From positions 124,001-188,000 of the forward strand of contig JAEINU010000004.1 of the NCBI GenBank assembly GCA_016342685.1: a stretch of DNA of 64,000 nt, read 5' to 3'. Source of the DNA: Bacteroidales bacterium. Lineage in GTDB: Bacteria > Bacteroidota > Bacteroidia > Bacteroidales > UBA12077. Within the stretch, counting starts at the first letter, position 1. Every line of letters starts with the position of its first letter. Below the pieces are notes generated by a model. The model made no database searches, was not told where the DNA came from, and was given only the letters and a program-made list of their open reading frames with translations. Made by a program: the position numbers and the translations under genes. Positions 35,781 to 46,008 of this stretch are shown here, one piece after another.

Positions 35781-35850
35781 TACAATGGCCAAGAAAAATA
35801 TAGAGACATTCGAGAGCACTATTTCAACAAAAGGCAAAAAAATAAAACTT

Positions 35851-37095
35851 ATGAGAAAGATATTAATATTTATGATGATTGCTGTATTGGCAGCATGCAG
35901 TCAACCAGCAGGAAATGAGAATTTAGCTGAACTTACTGCTAAACGCGATTCATTGCAAAGTGAAGAATTTAACATTGAAAAACAACTAAATTTAATCGAT
36001 GCACAAATTGCAGAACTCGATTCAAGCATTAATCCCGATGATATTAAAATTATTAAGCAAATAGCTTTACAGAAAAATAAGATTGTTGGAGTTGAAGCTA
36101 AAATTAAGACATTAGAAAACAATATGACTGCACGTGATCTAAGCATACTTATTCCGGTTGCAGTTAAAGAGATTCAAAATGAGTTATTTAACCACTATAT
36201 AATTACTTATGGTGAAGTAAAAGCTAAAAATTATGCAATGATTAGTCCTGAAATGAATGGTAGAATTGAGAAAATCTACGTTTCAGAAGGCGACAGAGTT
36301 AAAAAAGGTCAATTGCTTGTTTCGCTTAATACCGATGCTATTGATAAACAAATTAAAGGTGTTAAAAGTGGATTAGATCTTGCAACCAAAACATACCATA
36401 AACTGGATACACTTTGGAGTCAGAATATTGGATCAGAGATTGACTATTTATCTGCAAAAAACAATAAAGAATCGTTGGAGTCGCAATTTGCTGCACTTCA
36501 GGCACAAAAAAGAATGTCTCAAATTGCAGCACCATTCGATGGTATTGTTGATCAGATTTTCCCTAAAGAAGGTGAAATTGCAGGTCCTGGGTTTCCAGTC
36601 ATCGAATTTGTAAATCTTCAAAAACTTACCATTACCGCAGATGTTTCTGAAGCATACATCGATATTATTAAAAAAGGACAAATTGTTGAGCTTAGCTATT
36701 CTTCATTGCCTAATTACATTAAAAAGACTCCTATTAAAAGAGTTTCTAAAATAATTGCTTCGGCTAGTAGAACATTCGAAATTGAAATGGAAGTTGAGAA
36801 TCCAAATGAAAGAGTTAAACCAAATATTGTATCAACAATTAAAATTAACGATTTTTCATCTGATAAAGCATTTATTATTCCCTCTTTAGCTGTTCGTAAA
36901 GACATCACAGGTAATTATGTTTATGTTGTAAATAAAGAAAATAACAAGAACGTTGTAGCCAAAAAATATGTAACAACAGGATTATCTTTCGACGAAAATA
37001 CAATGATTACTAAAGGTCTTAAAATTAACGACAAAGTAGTTGTAAAAGGATATCATTTAGTAAGTTCTGGAGTTCAGGTAAATGTTGTTAAATAA
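35851..37095 (+). CDS. RND efflux periplasmic adaptor lipoprotein
   Basis: A 414-residue membrane-fusion protein. I choose the ATG at 35851 because it gives a lipoprotein signal with lipobox LAAC (Cys16); the ATG at 35785 adds 22 polar residues before it. A coiled-coil segment (about 25-90) precedes the main fold, then come the lipoyl-like half (MNGRIEKIYVSEGDRVKKGQ) and its partner (AAPFDGIVDQIFPKEGEIAG), and beta-barrel and membrane-proximal domains. It links the inner-membrane RND pump to the TolC-like channel. The coiled coil before the first lipoyl half is an unusual N-terminal addition. Confidence 0.9.
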   Translation: MRKILIFMMIAVLAACSQPAGNENLAELTAKRDSLQSEEFNIEKQLNLIDAQIAELDSSINPDDIKIIKQIALQKNKIVGVEAKIKTLENNMTARDLSILIPVAVKEIQNELFNHYIITYGEVKAKNYAMISPEMNGRIEKIYVSEGDRVKKGQLLVSLNTDAIDKQIKGVKSGLDLATKTYHKLDTLWSQNIGSEIDYLSAKNNKESLESQFAALQAQKRMSQIAAPFDGIVDQIFPKEGEIAGPGFPVIEFVNLQKLTITADVSEAYIDIIKKGQIVELSYSSLPNYIKKTPIKRVSKIIASASRTFEIEMEVENPNERVKPNIVSTIKINDFSSDKAFIIPSLAVRKDITGNYVYVVNKENNKNVVAKKYVTTGLSFDENTMITKGLKINDKVVVKGYHLVSSGVQVNVVK

Positions 37096-37109
37096 AGAAA
37101 TTATTTAAA

Positions 37110-40100
37110 ATGAAAGAATTATCAGAAAAAATTGTAAGAGACTTTAAATTAACGACTCTTGCACTTAAAAATAAAAATACGGTTTACCTGCTTACCCTCA
37201 TTCTTTTATTTTTTGGGGTGTATTCGTACCAGCATCTACCTAAAGAATTGTATCCCGAAATTGTTTGGCCACAAATTATGGTTCAATCAATTTATCCGGG
37301 TAACTCTCCAGAGGATATTGAAAATCTTGTTACTCGTCCCTTAGAAAAAGAACTTGAAAACGTTCGTGGACTGAAAGAAATAACTTCTGTTTCAGCTCAA
37401 GATGCTTCCATGATTTTTGTTGAGTTTAATACAGATGTGGATCTTGAAGATGCTTTACGAAGAGTAAAGGATGGTGTTGATGCTGCAAAAACAGAATTAC
37501 CACCCGAAGGACAAGAATTTCCAGGACCTAATGCGTTTGATATAGATTTCTCGGAATTTGCTATTATAAACATTAACCTTTCGGGCGATTACAGTATCGA
37601 GGAATTAAAATACTATGCCGAAGAATTGCAAGACGATTTTGAAAGTATTCCTGAGGTTTCGAAAGCTTTAATTGAAGGTGTTAACGATCGTGAAATAAAG
37701 GTTAATGTTGATTTATTAAAACTAGAAGCACTAGAAATTTCATTTTTTGAAATTACGAATGCCATCCGAGATGAAAATGTTTCTATGTCGGGTGGTGAAA
37801 TTCTATTGGGAAAAACACGACGAAGTATTAGAACAGTTGGTGAATTTGAATCTATTAAAGAGCTTGAAAACATCATTATAAAGAGCGAGAATGGAAAAAA
37901 TGTTTATTTAAAAGATGTTGCTGAAGTAATTGATGGTTTTACCGAACCTAAAAGTTTTGCTCGTTTAAATAAAGAAGCAGTTGTATCTATTCAAATTGTT
38001 AAAAAAGGTGGCGAAAACTTATTATCAACTACCGATGAAATATATGCTAAACTAGACGAGGCAAAGAATAATAATACTTTACCTAAAAATCTGGAAATTT
38101 CTATTACCAACGATCAGAGCGAAATGGTAAAGATGCAGTTAAGCAATTTGGAAAACAGTATGATTATGGGTGTAATATTCGTAATTGTTGTGTTGTTTTT
38201 CTTCTTGGGAACACGTAATGCTCTGTTTGTAGGTTTAGCTATACCCATGTCGATGTTTATATCCTTTGTTGTTATTGGTGCCATCGATTTTCGTATTAAT
38301 ATGATTGTACTCTTCTCGTTAATTCTGGCACTTGGAATGCTCGTTGATAATGCCATTGTGGTGGTAGAAAATATTCACCGTTTTATTGATAATGGTTATT
38401 CGCCGTGGATTGCGGCTAAAGAAGCTGTCGGTGAAATTGCTATTCCAATTATTGCATCAACGGCAACTACCCTTGCGGCATTCTTTCCATTGGTATTTTG
38501 GGAAGGAATTATGGGAGAATTCATGAAATACATGCCTATTACTCTAATAATAGTGCTCACCTCTTCCCTATTTGTTGCATTGGTAATTATTCCAGTTGTT
38601 GCAGCCACTTTTATTAAAGAAAAAGATCCTAATGGTAATGGTAAAAAAGTTTTCAAACGAAGACGTGCATTATTAGGAGCAACGGGATTAATCGTTGTTG
38701 GTGGATTATTGTTACTAACTGGAAAAAGAATATTTCCTAACATTCTTATTCTATTTGGAATCATTGGATTATTGCATGTTGGATTCTTACGCAGAATGGA
38801 ATCGTGGTTTCAAGATATTTTTCTTGTTAAACTCGAACGTATATACAGTCGTGCATTAAACTATGCATTAAAAGGTAAAAATCTATTGAAATTCTTTTTC
38901 GGAACAATGGCCTTGTTGGTACTTACAATAATGCTGTTCTTTATGAGAATGCCTGATATTGTTCTATTTCCTGATGCTGATCCCAACTACATAAATGTAG
39001 TTGCTGCATTACCTATCGGAACAGATATTACCGGAACAAACGATTTTGTTCACGATTTAGAAGATGATATCATGGAGTATCTATCCCCTTACAAAAACGA
39101 AGAAGGCGAGCCCGTTGTAGAATCTATTCTAACAACCGTTGGAAAAGGAGATCCAATGGATTTCTCAGGCGGAGAAAAGCCAAATGAAGCCATTTTAACG
39201 ATTAGTTTTATTGATTTTGAATTCAGGGGCAGTGAAAACAATACGGCTGAAATTATGCGCAAATTAAGCTCATTTATTACAGGCCGATATCCAGGAGTAG
39301 AACTAGAGGTTTCGAAAGATGAAGGAGGACCTCCAACAGGAAAACCAATTAATCTGGAAATTATCGGTCAGGAATTTGATCAACTGGTGTATTTAGCCGA
39401 TACAATTAAAACTTACCTTGACCTTCAGAAAATTGATGGTATTGAAGGTTTAAAGATGAACATAAGTACACAAAATCCTGAAATATTAATACATATAGAT
39501 CGGGATAAAGCTCAGCGTTACGGTTTAACTACTAACAAGATTGCATACACCTTACGACAATCACTATTTGGTGATGAAGTGTCTGATTTTAAGGTTGGTG
39601 AAGATGAATATCCAATCTTAGTCCGCCTAAAAGACGAATACAGATATAATTTACCTGTAATGATGAATATGAAAATACCTGTTTCCGGTGATGGACCACC
39701 AGCGTATATACCTCTTTCGGCAGTTGCCGATTTCGAATATTCAACAACATTTAGTTCTATTCGTCGTAAAGATTTAGATCGCGTAATAACTTTATATTCA
39801 AATGTAATTGAAGGTTATAATGCGAACACAATAAATGTTCAGCTCGCTTCTTTGATGGAAGAATTTGAAATGCCACCATCATACCGATACGAATTTACGG
39901 GAGAACAGCAAGAGCAAGACGAATCAACTGCCTTTTTAGGTAATGCCTTATTAATTGCACTTGCTTTAATCATGTTAATTCTTGTAACCCAGTTTAATTC
40001 GATAATTAGAACCTTAATAATACTTACAAGTGTATTGTTTAGTACAATTGGAGTATTTGGCGGTTTATGGACATTCCAAATGGATTTTGTGATTATAATG

Positions 40101-40577
40101 ACTGGTATTGGTATTATATCGCTTGCTGGAATTGTGGTGAATAATGCAATTGTTCTGGTCGATTATATAGAATTACTAAAAGCCAGAAAACGTGAAGAAC
40201 TTGGATTAACAGATGCTGATTATTTACCAGTAGATGCAGCAACAGAATGTATTATTGCTGCTGGAAAAACAAGACTTCGTCCGGTTTTATTAACTGCAAT
40301 AACTACTATTTTAGGATTATTTCCATTAGCTATTGGTTTAAACTTTGATTTTCAGGGATTATTTGAACGTTACGATCCTAACATGTACTTTGGTGGTGAT
40401 ATGGTTGCCTTTTGGGGGCCAATGTCATGGACTGTAATTTTTGGATTAACATTCTCTACATTCCTAACATTAGTTATTGTACCTGTTATGTATCGTATGA
40501 CAGTAATAGCACAAAAGAAAATTCTTAATTTTATGGGAGAACGAAAACCTGCAATTGTAAAGAATACAGATAAATAG
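37110..40577 (+). CDS. RND family efflux transporter, inner-membrane subunit
   Basis: A 1155-residue AcrB/MdtB-type transporter, slightly longer than the usual 1030-1050. It opens with the first membrane helix followed by HLPKELYPEIVWPQIMVQ and YPGNSPEDIENLVTRPLE, the standard RND start. The proton-relay helix 4 contains LGMLVDNAIVVVENI, and GIVVNNAIVLVDYIELL marks the matching helix 10. Two large periplasmic loops are present. An extra hydrophobic section near residues 510-560 explains part of the length. It probably exports a hydrophobic toxin or bile-like compound. The operon ends here with a hairpin terminator. Confidence 0.94.
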   Translation: MKELSEKIVRDFKLTTLALKNKNTVYLLTLILLFFGVYSYQHLPKELYPEIVWPQIMVQSIYPGNSPEDIENLVTRPLEKELENVRGLKEITSVSAQDASMIFVEFNTDVDLEDALRRVKDGVDAAKTELPPEGQEFPGPNAFDIDFSEFAIININLSGDYSIEELKYYAEELQDDFESIPEVSKALIEGVNDREIKVNVDLLKLEALEISFFEITNAIRDENVSMSGGEILLGKTRRSIRTVGEFESIKELENIIIKSENGKNVYLKDVAEVIDGFTEPKSFARLNKEAVVSIQIVKKGGENLLSTTDEIYAKLDEAKNNNTLPKNLEISITNDQSEMVKMQLSNLENSMIMGVIFVIVVLFFFLGTRNALFVGLAIPMSMFISFVVIGAIDFRINMIVLFSLILALGMLVDNAIVVVENIHRFIDNGYSPWIAAKEAVGEIAIPIIASTATTLAAFFPLVFWEGIMGEFMKYMPITLIIVLTSSLFVALVIIPVVAATFIKEKDPNGNGKKVFKRRRALLGATGLIVVGGLLLLTGKRIFPNILILFGIIGLLHVGFLRRMESWFQDIFLVKLERIYSRALNYALKGKNLLKFFFGTMALLVLTIMLFFMRMPDIVLFPDADPNYINVVAALPIGTDITGTNDFVHDLEDDIMEYLSPYKNEEGEPVVESILTTVGKGDPMDFSGGEKPNEAILTISFIDFEFRGSENNTAEIMRKLSSFITGRYPGVELEVSKDEGGPPTGKPINLEIIGQEFDQLVYLADTIKTYLDLQKIDGIEGLKMNISTQNPEILIHIDRDKAQRYGLTTNKIAYTLRQSLFGDEVSDFKVGEDEYPILVRLKDEYRYNLPVMMNMKIPVSGDGPPAYIPLSAVADFEYSTTFSSIRRKDLDRVITLYSNVIEGYNANTINVQLASLMEEFEMPPSYRYEFTGEQQEQDESTAFLGNALLIALALIMLILVTQFNSIIRTLIILTSVLFSTIGVFGGLWTFQMDFVIIMTGIGIISLAGIVVNNAIVLVDYIELLKARKREELGLTDADYLPVDAATECIIAAGKTRLRPVLLTAITTILGLFPLAIGLNFDFQGLFERYDPNMYFGGDMVAFWGPMSWTVIFGLTFSTFLTLVIVPVMYRMTVIAQKKILNFMGERKPAIVKNTDK

Positions 40578-40598
40578 AAAAATAAATCATTACATTTT

Positions 40599-40636
40599 AA
40601 AAGCTGTACAACCAATTTGTACAGCTTTTCTTTTTT
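40599..40636 (+). terminator. Rho-independent terminator of the efflux operon
   Basis: Arms AAAAGCTGTACA (40599-40610) and TGTACAGCTTTT (40618-40629) pair perfectly over 12 bases with a 7-base loop, and the T-rich CTTTTTT follows. It lies 22 bases after the RND stop codon. Confidence 0.88.
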
Positions 40637-40681
40637 AATAATTGACATTAGACTATTTCTTCAGTATTTTTATATTTATCT

Positions 40682-40689
40682 TACATTTG
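40682..40689 (+). promoter_or_regulatory. Likely -7 element of the hybrid kinase gene
   Basis: TACATTTG matches TAnnTTTG and lies 29 bases before the ATG at 40719, downstream of the efflux terminator. No TTTG is found at the -33 distance. Confidence 0.4.
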
Positions 40690-40718
40690 GGGAGTTATTT
40701 ACATTTTATTATTGAACC

Positions 40719-43517
40719 ATGGCAATAAAGACTTCATATGAAGACTTGCAAAAAAAAGTACGCGAATTAGAAACTGAGCTTGAAGAAATTAAATCTGAAA
40801 AATCAAATTCTAATAACGACTCCAATAATATATTTTATAAAATCTGCGAACACTCGAAAAACGCAATTGCTTTATTCGTAACTCCAAATAATGGGCGATC
40901 TTTTAACATTAAGTATTTTAATAAGAAAGCCATCGAAATTGAAAATATTAACTACAATTTAGTTGTAGGCCAAGATATTGAGATTGTATTTCCTACAATC
41001 CGTGAATCGGGATTTTTAAAAACATTGCAATCAGTTTATAAAACAAATAGTCCAGAAGAGTTTCCCTATGTTTTATTCTCCTCAAAAAAAATTGCACAGT
41101 GGAAACACAATTATATTTATAAGCTTTCGGAAAATGAGTTGGTTTGTATCTATTTCGATATTACCAAAGAAAAAATTAAGGACTCAGAATTAAAAGAACA
41201 TCAAGATAAGCTTCAATTAGCAATGAAAGCGGCAAGCTATTTTGCTTTTGAAGTAGATTTTCCTAAGAAAGAAATTAATGCCGTTTCAGAATTATATCGT
41301 TCACTGGGATATTCCGAAAAAGAAATCGTTGAGCTAATGAGGTCGAGCGGCAGCTTGATTGATAAAGATGATTTTCAAAAATCAGAAGATATTATTTCAA
41401 AAATCACTCCAAATACCGACACTTCTTTTAACTCCGAAATTCGGATAAAAAACAAAAAAGATAAATGGTTGTGGTTTAAATTATCTGGAAAAATTGTTGA
41501 ATTTTCTTCTAATAACGAACCTATAAGAATTCTGGGTTTAATAAAGAATATCCAAGAAGAAAAAGAAATACAGATTAAATTAACCGAGAGTGAAAACAGG
41601 CTAAAACTTACTATGGAAAGTGCCAATCAAGCTTTAATTGATTGGAATATTAAGGAAGATAACATCTATTTTAGTCCTGAATGGTTTACTATGCTTGGGT
41701 ATAATCCCAAGGATCAAATAATTAATTATGACTTTACAGTTAAAATTTCTCATCCCGATGATGTTCCTTCGGCTATTTTAAAACTTGAGTCGCACATTAA
41801 GGGAGAAACTGAATTGTTCGATTCGGAGGTTCGTATGAAAACTAAATCGGGAAAATGGAAATGGATTTTAACACATGGGAAAATTGTAGAAAGAGACTCC
41901 AACGGTTCTCCGTTAAGAGCTTTGGGAATACAAACGGATATTTCTAATATTAAAATTGCCGAACAAAAACGAATCGAAAGTGAAGCTAATTTCAGGCAAT
42001 TGTCAGAAAATATAAATGATGCTTTTTGGTTAAGATCCATTGATAATAAAGTAATTTATGCCAACCCTGCTTGTTACAAAATAGTAGGGGATAACCTTAA
42101 CGAAATTTTCGAAGATTTTGAGGTTTATCGAAACTGGATCCATCCAGAAGACAGAGAATTTATTACCCAGTTAAGGAAAAAAAATCTGAAAAATCCTGAT
42201 AAAGTACATTTTTATGAGCATCGAATTATTCAAGCAAATGGAAAAATAAAATGGCTGTGGATTAGAACCTTTCCTGTTTACAACCAAAAAGGAGAACTCT
42301 ACCGAAGAGCCGGCATTGCGAGTGATGTAACCGAACAAAAAAAGTTACTAGCCGATTTATTAAATGCCAAGGAAAAAGCCGAAGAAAGTGATCAGCTAAA
42401 ATCAGCATTTTTAGCCAATATGTCGCATGAAATTCGCACTCCGATGAATGGAATTCTCGGTTTTGCAGAATTACTAAAAGACAGAGATATAACGGAAGAA
42501 GAAAAAGGCAATTATCTGAAAATAATTGATTCTAATGGAACACAACTCCTAACGCTAATCAACGACATTATAGATGTATCAAAAATAGAAGTTGGACAAC
42601 TATCTTTCCATAAAACAAATTCTGAAATACGACCAGTACTTAACGAAATTCATTACTTCTTTATTCAGGAACAAAAACGATTTAAAAACCAAAACGTAAG
42701 ATTAGAACTACATGTTCCTCAAAATTTAAACGACATAATATATACAGATATATCGCGATTACAACAAGTACTTAACAATCTAATTAGTAATGCAATAAAA
42801 TTTACTGAAAAGGGAATTATTAAACTTGGTTACGATATAGTTCGTATTGATAATAAACCTTATTTTCAATTCTATGTATCTGATACAGGAATAGGAATTT
42901 CTGAATCGATGAAAGCATTTATTTTTGAACGCTTTGGTCAGATTCAACAACAAAAATACAGTAATCAGCATGGTACAGGTTTAGGTCTGGCCATTTCTAA
43001 AGGTCTCATTGACTTGCTTGGTGGAAAAATCTGGTGTGAATCCACCCCAGGTGAGGGTTCTACGTTCTATTTTACAATACCCTTCAGCAATTCTGATACA
43101 ACTAAAAATTATAACTCTGATTTTAATAAAAACGCTATGAATACAAATTGGAAGAATGTTGAAATATTAATTGTTGAAGACGATGAGGACAATTTGGAAT
43201 TCTTAAAACGTCTTTTAATAAAACAAGGCGCCAATGTTGTACTTGCACGTACAGGTGAAGAAGCGGTTCGGCATGTTGCTAATAATGATAAAATCAAACT
43301 TGTTTTAATGGATATAAGATTACCTGACATTGACGGGTTTGAAGCAACGCAGAAAATAAAGGCTTTTAAGCCTGATTTACCAATAATTGCACAAACCGCC
43401 TATGCAATGTATAACGATCGGGAAATATGTTTACAAAACGGCTGTGATGATTATATATCAAAGCCTTTGGATAAAAATATTTTATTTGAAAAAATTAATA
43501 GTTACATTTACCCTTAA
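40719..43517 (+). CDS. Multi-PAS hybrid sensor histidine kinase with receiver domain
   Basis: A 932-residue soluble kinase. A short N-terminal coiled coil is followed by about four PAS-type domains (starting near residues 45, 165, 290 and 425; the second to fourth are PAS_3-like with IKNKKDKWLWFKLSG-type ends). Then come HisKA with His570 in NMSHEIRTPMNG, HATPase (SNAIKFTEKG, GLGLAISKGLI) and a C-terminal receiver with Asp865 in LVLMDIRLPD. There is no transmembrane segment, so it senses a cytoplasmic signal. As a hybrid kinase it needs a separate phosphotransfer protein or acts through its own receiver. A likely promoter lies just upstream. Confidence 0.93.
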   Translation: MAIKTSYEDLQKKVRELETELEEIKSEKSNSNNDSNNIFYKICEHSKNAIALFVTPNNGRSFNIKYFNKKAIEIENINYNLVVGQDIEIVFPTIRESGFLKTLQSVYKTNSPEEFPYVLFSSKKIAQWKHNYIYKLSENELVCIYFDITKEKIKDSELKEHQDKLQLAMKAASYFAFEVDFPKKEINAVSELYRSLGYSEKEIVELMRSSGSLIDKDDFQKSEDIISKITPNTDTSFNSEIRIKNKKDKWLWFKLSGKIVEFSSNNEPIRILGLIKNIQEEKEIQIKLTESENRLKLTMESANQALIDWNIKEDNIYFSPEWFTMLGYNPKDQIINYDFTVKISHPDDVPSAILKLESHIKGETELFDSEVRMKTKSGKWKWILTHGKIVERDSNGSPLRALGIQTDISNIKIAEQKRIESEANFRQLSENINDAFWLRSIDNKVIYANPACYKIVGDNLNEIFEDFEVYRNWIHPEDREFITQLRKKNLKNPDKVHFYEHRIIQANGKIKWLWIRTFPVYNQKGELYRRAGIASDVTEQKKLLADLLNAKEKAEESDQLKSAFLANMSHEIRTPMNGILGFAELLKDRDITEEEKGNYLKIIDSNGTQLLTLINDIIDVSKIEVGQLSFHKTNSEIRPVLNEIHYFFIQEQKRFKNQNVRLELHVPQNLNDIIYTDISRLQQVLNNLISNAIKFTEKGIIKLGYDIVRIDNKPYFQFYVSDTGIGISESMKAFIFERFGQIQQQKYSNQHGTGLGLAISKGLIDLLGGKIWCESTPGEGSTFYFTIPFSNSDTTKNYNSDFNKNAMNTNWKNVEILIVEDDEDNLEFLKRLLIKQGANVVLARTGEEAVRHVANNDKIKLVLMDIRLPDIDGFEATQKIKAFKPDLPIIAQTAYAMYNDREICLQNGCDDYISKPLDKNILFEKINSYIYP

Positions 43518-43527
43518 AACTAATACT

Positions 43528-43857
43528 ATGCAAAAGTCTCTTATAATTGGGTTATTATCTTCGTTATTATTGGTTGTTTTTGCTTTAAAAAACAATGCAA
43601 ATGTTGAATTAGATTTTATTATTGGTAAACCTATAAACGGCTCATTATCATTAATATTACTGATTACAATTATTATAGGTATTTTTTTTGGTTTACTATT
43701 ATCCTATCCTACTTTTAAAAAATATAAAAAGAAAATTGCTGATAATTCTTCGGAAATAACAAAACTGACTAATATTTTAGATGAGTATAAAAATAGGGCA
43801 AGCGGCAGTAAAACTGAAGAAAAAATTGAAAGCAAAGAGGAAAAGACCGAAGAATAA
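43528..43857 (+). CDS. LapA-domain (DUF1049) membrane protein
   Basis: A 109-residue protein starting at the ATG at 43528, ten bases after the kinase gene; a longer frame from 43387 overlaps the kinase and is not credible. Two membrane helices (about 4-20 and 35-58) are separated by NNANVELDFIIGKPINGSLS, the usual LapA pattern, and a charged coiled-coil tail follows (residues 65-109, rich in Lys and Glu). The E. coli relative works with LapB in LPS assembly control; that role is not certain here. Confidence 0.8.
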   Translation: MQKSLIIGLLSSLLLVVFALKNNANVELDFIIGKPINGSLSLILLITIIIGIFFGLLLSYPTFKKYKKKIADNSSEITKLTNILDEYKNRASGSKTEEKIESKEEKTEE

Positions 43858-43860
43858 AAT

Positions 43861-44271
43861 CTATTTATTTCTAAAACGCGTTTTATCTAAATCATAACCT
43901 CTATCAACCCACGATTCAAGGCCACGATTAAGACTGTATATATTTTTATATTTTAATTCGCTACACAGAATAAGTGAAGCTGTTTCGCTTCTATATCCAT
44001 CGGAGCAATATACTAATATAGTGGCATTTACATCTAAATTATTACAGAATGAAACAAGCGTTTCTTTATCAGGAATAGAAACAGCTCCCGGAATTCGCGA
44101 TCTTTTATATTCTTTTAAAATCCGAACATCAATCACAACTGTATTGTCCTGATATAATTTAAGATTAAAATCGTCGGCACTTAACAATTTGAAACAATCA
44201 GTTTGATTTTTTTGACTAAAATTCGAACCAATTGCGAAAAGTATTGTAAATAATAAAGATATCGTTCTCAT
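43861..44271 (-). CDS. Rhodanese-like periplasmic protein
   Basis: A 136-residue single-domain rhodanese. A signal peptide (residues 1-19) precedes the domain, whose parts are VVIDVRILKEYKRSRIPGAV and the active-site Cys89 in VYCSDGYRS. Such proteins carry a persulfide sulfur or serve in redox or sulfur transfer. The gene converges on the LapA-like gene with a gap of 3 bases. Its substrate is unknown. Confidence 0.88.
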   Translation of the reverse strand: MRTISLLFTILFAIGSNFSQKNQTDCFKLLSADDFNLKLYQDNTVVIDVRILKEYKRSRIPGAVSIPDKETLVSFCNNLDVNATILVYCSDGYRSETASLILCSELKYKNIYSLNRGLESWVDRGYDLDKTRFRNK

Positions 44272-44364
44272 AATAACGCATTAACAATCGGTACAAATTT
44301 AGTGTATTAATTCAATATTAAATCTAGTATTCTTAATTTTACATAAAATCAAAACTTTGTCTTT

Positions 44365-45645
44365 ATGAAAATAGGTATAATTATTGGCCGAATAGGGGGC
44401 GTCGATGGTGTTGCGCTAGAGACAGAAAAGTGGATTGAAGTTTTTCTTAAAATGGGTCATGAAATTTTTACTATTTCTGGTCAGTTCGAAGGAAGAAAAA
44501 TTGATTGCATGCACGAAACTCGCGTACAAGAAATGTCATTTTTTTCACCTGAAAGTTATTGGGAACAAAAAAAGGCATTTTTTCATCCAGATTTTAATCA
44601 GGATGAGTTACTTGAGCATGTTTATTTATATGCCAATGTTATTGAGGATAAGATAACAGCATGGGTGACAGAACATAAAATCGACATCCTATTATCGGAA
44701 AATGCCTCGGCATTACCATCACATATATCCTTAGGATTAGCTATTAAACAGGCCGCAGAAAAACTTGGAATACCTATTATTACTCACGATCACGATTTTG
44801 CATGGGAGAGGGGAAACCGATATGTTTCGCCACATCCTCGTATAAATGAAATTGTAAACGAAATTTTCCCCTTACGCTTGCCTAATAGTTTTCATGCTGT
44901 TATTAACTCGCATGCTCAAACAACTATTAAAGAGAGATTTAACCGTGATTCCGTTAACGTTCCGAACGTGATGGATTTTGATATACCATATGCCCAAATT
45001 AATAATCATAATAAAGATTTAAGAAAAGACCTTGGTTTAAATGGCAATGATGTTCTTTTATTTCAGATTACTCGTATTGTGCAACGAAAAGGTATTGAGG
45101 CTGCAATAAATCTTATTGATAAACTGAATAATAAAAAAATTAAATTAATTATTACAGGTAATTATGCCGATGATGCAGGAAGCATTTATTATATGCAACT
45201 AGTTGATTTAATTCATGAGCTTCAATTAAGCAAACAAGTCCATTTTGCCTATCACAGCTTCTCTACAAAAGGACAATCGGCTTCGAATGGAGAAAAGGCT
45301 TATTCTTTATCGGATGCTTATGCTCATGCGCGAGCATGTACATATTTTAGTACCTATGAAGGATTTGGAAATGCTTTCGTTGAATCGGTACTTGCCAAGC
45401 GTCCTATATTCGTAAACAACTATAAGCCTGTTTATTGGCCTGATATTGGCAGTAAGGGTTTTGAAGCTGTCATGCTTGAAGGTAATTTAATTACTGATAA
45501 AGCTTTAAGCGAAATTGAAAATGTAATATTCGATGATAAATTAAATAAAGAAGTTGCCGAACATAATTTTGCCCTTGGCAAAAAATATTTTTCTTATAAA
45601 ACATTAGAAGAGAAACTAACAGAACTTATTATGCTTACTACTTGA
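44365..45645 (+). CDS. Glycosyltransferase family 4, paralogue of the N-terminal half of the 1384-residue fusion
   Basis: A 426-residue GT-B enzyme starting KIGIIIGRIGGVDGVALETE. The C-terminal domain has RIVQRKGIEAAINLIDKL, ARACTYFSTYEGFGNAFVES (the EX7E region) and KRPIFVNNYKPVYWPDIG. A segment HDHDFAWERGNRYVSP matches NNHDFYWEGGNREIDK in the large protein encoded at 50181-54335, so both belong to one GT subfamily. Acceptor and donor are unknown. It overlaps the 3' end of the convergent receiver gene by 8 bases. Confidence 0.87.
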   Translation: MKIGIIIGRIGGVDGVALETEKWIEVFLKMGHEIFTISGQFEGRKIDCMHETRVQEMSFFSPESYWEQKKAFFHPDFNQDELLEHVYLYANVIEDKITAWVTEHKIDILLSENASALPSHISLGLAIKQAAEKLGIPIITHDHDFAWERGNRYVSPHPRINEIVNEIFPLRLPNSFHAVINSHAQTTIKERFNRDSVNVPNVMDFDIPYAQINNHNKDLRKDLGLNGNDVLLFQITRIVQRKGIEAAINLIDKLNNKKIKLIITGNYADDAGSIYYMQLVDLIHELQLSKQVHFAYHSFSTKGQSASNGEKAYSLSDAYAHARACTYFSTYEGFGNAFVESVLAKRPIFVNNYKPVYWPDIGSKGFEAVMLEGNLITDKALSEIENVIFDDKLNKEVAEHNFALGKKYFSYKTLEEKLTELIMLTT

Positions 45646-46000
45646 TTTCTAGTGCATTTGAAACTGTTTCTGTTGTAATTTCTTCTTTTATTATATAATT
45701 ACGTGCTCCTGCTTCGAGCATGCTTTTTATGTCTTCAAACTCGGAGTGGAATGAAATGGCAATGACCTTAATATTTCTATACTGATCGACAATTTTTTTA
45801 GTAGCCTCAATGCCATCCATTACCGGCATTTGCTTATCCATAAATACAAAATCGACTGATTCTTTTTGAATAATTTCAAGACATTCTTTTCCATTTCCTG
45901 CTTCGTATAAGGCTTTTATCTTTTCCTTAAAATTTTCTATTAAAAGAAACCTAAAAGCTTCTCTAAACTCCTTATTATCATCAACAATAATTATCTTCAT
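45638..46000 (-). CDS. Receiver-only response regulator
   Basis: A 120-residue CheY-type receiver of the NarL/FixJ lineage. Acidic residues Asp7-Asp8, the phosphoacceptor Asp55 in FMDKQMPVMDG and Lys105 in NYIIKEE are in place. The protein stops just after the last helix (NALEIK), with no helix-turn-helix output domain. It is the last gene of a minus-strand operon, 8 bases after the histidine kinase, so the two should be partners. It may act by protein contacts, or its output domain has been lost. Confidence 0.9.
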   Translation of the reverse strand: MKIIIVDDNKEFREAFRFLLIENFKEKIKALYEAGNGKECLEIIQKESVDFVFMDKQMPVMDGIEATKKIVDQYRNIKVIAISFHSEFEDIKSMLEAGARNYIIKEEITTETVSNALEIK

Positions 46001-46008
46001 TATTTGAT

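Noticed and set aside
43387-43527. Upstream extension of the LapA-like protein
   Set aside because: It overlaps the receiver domain of the kinase in another frame; the hydrophobic start at 43528 is the natural one.
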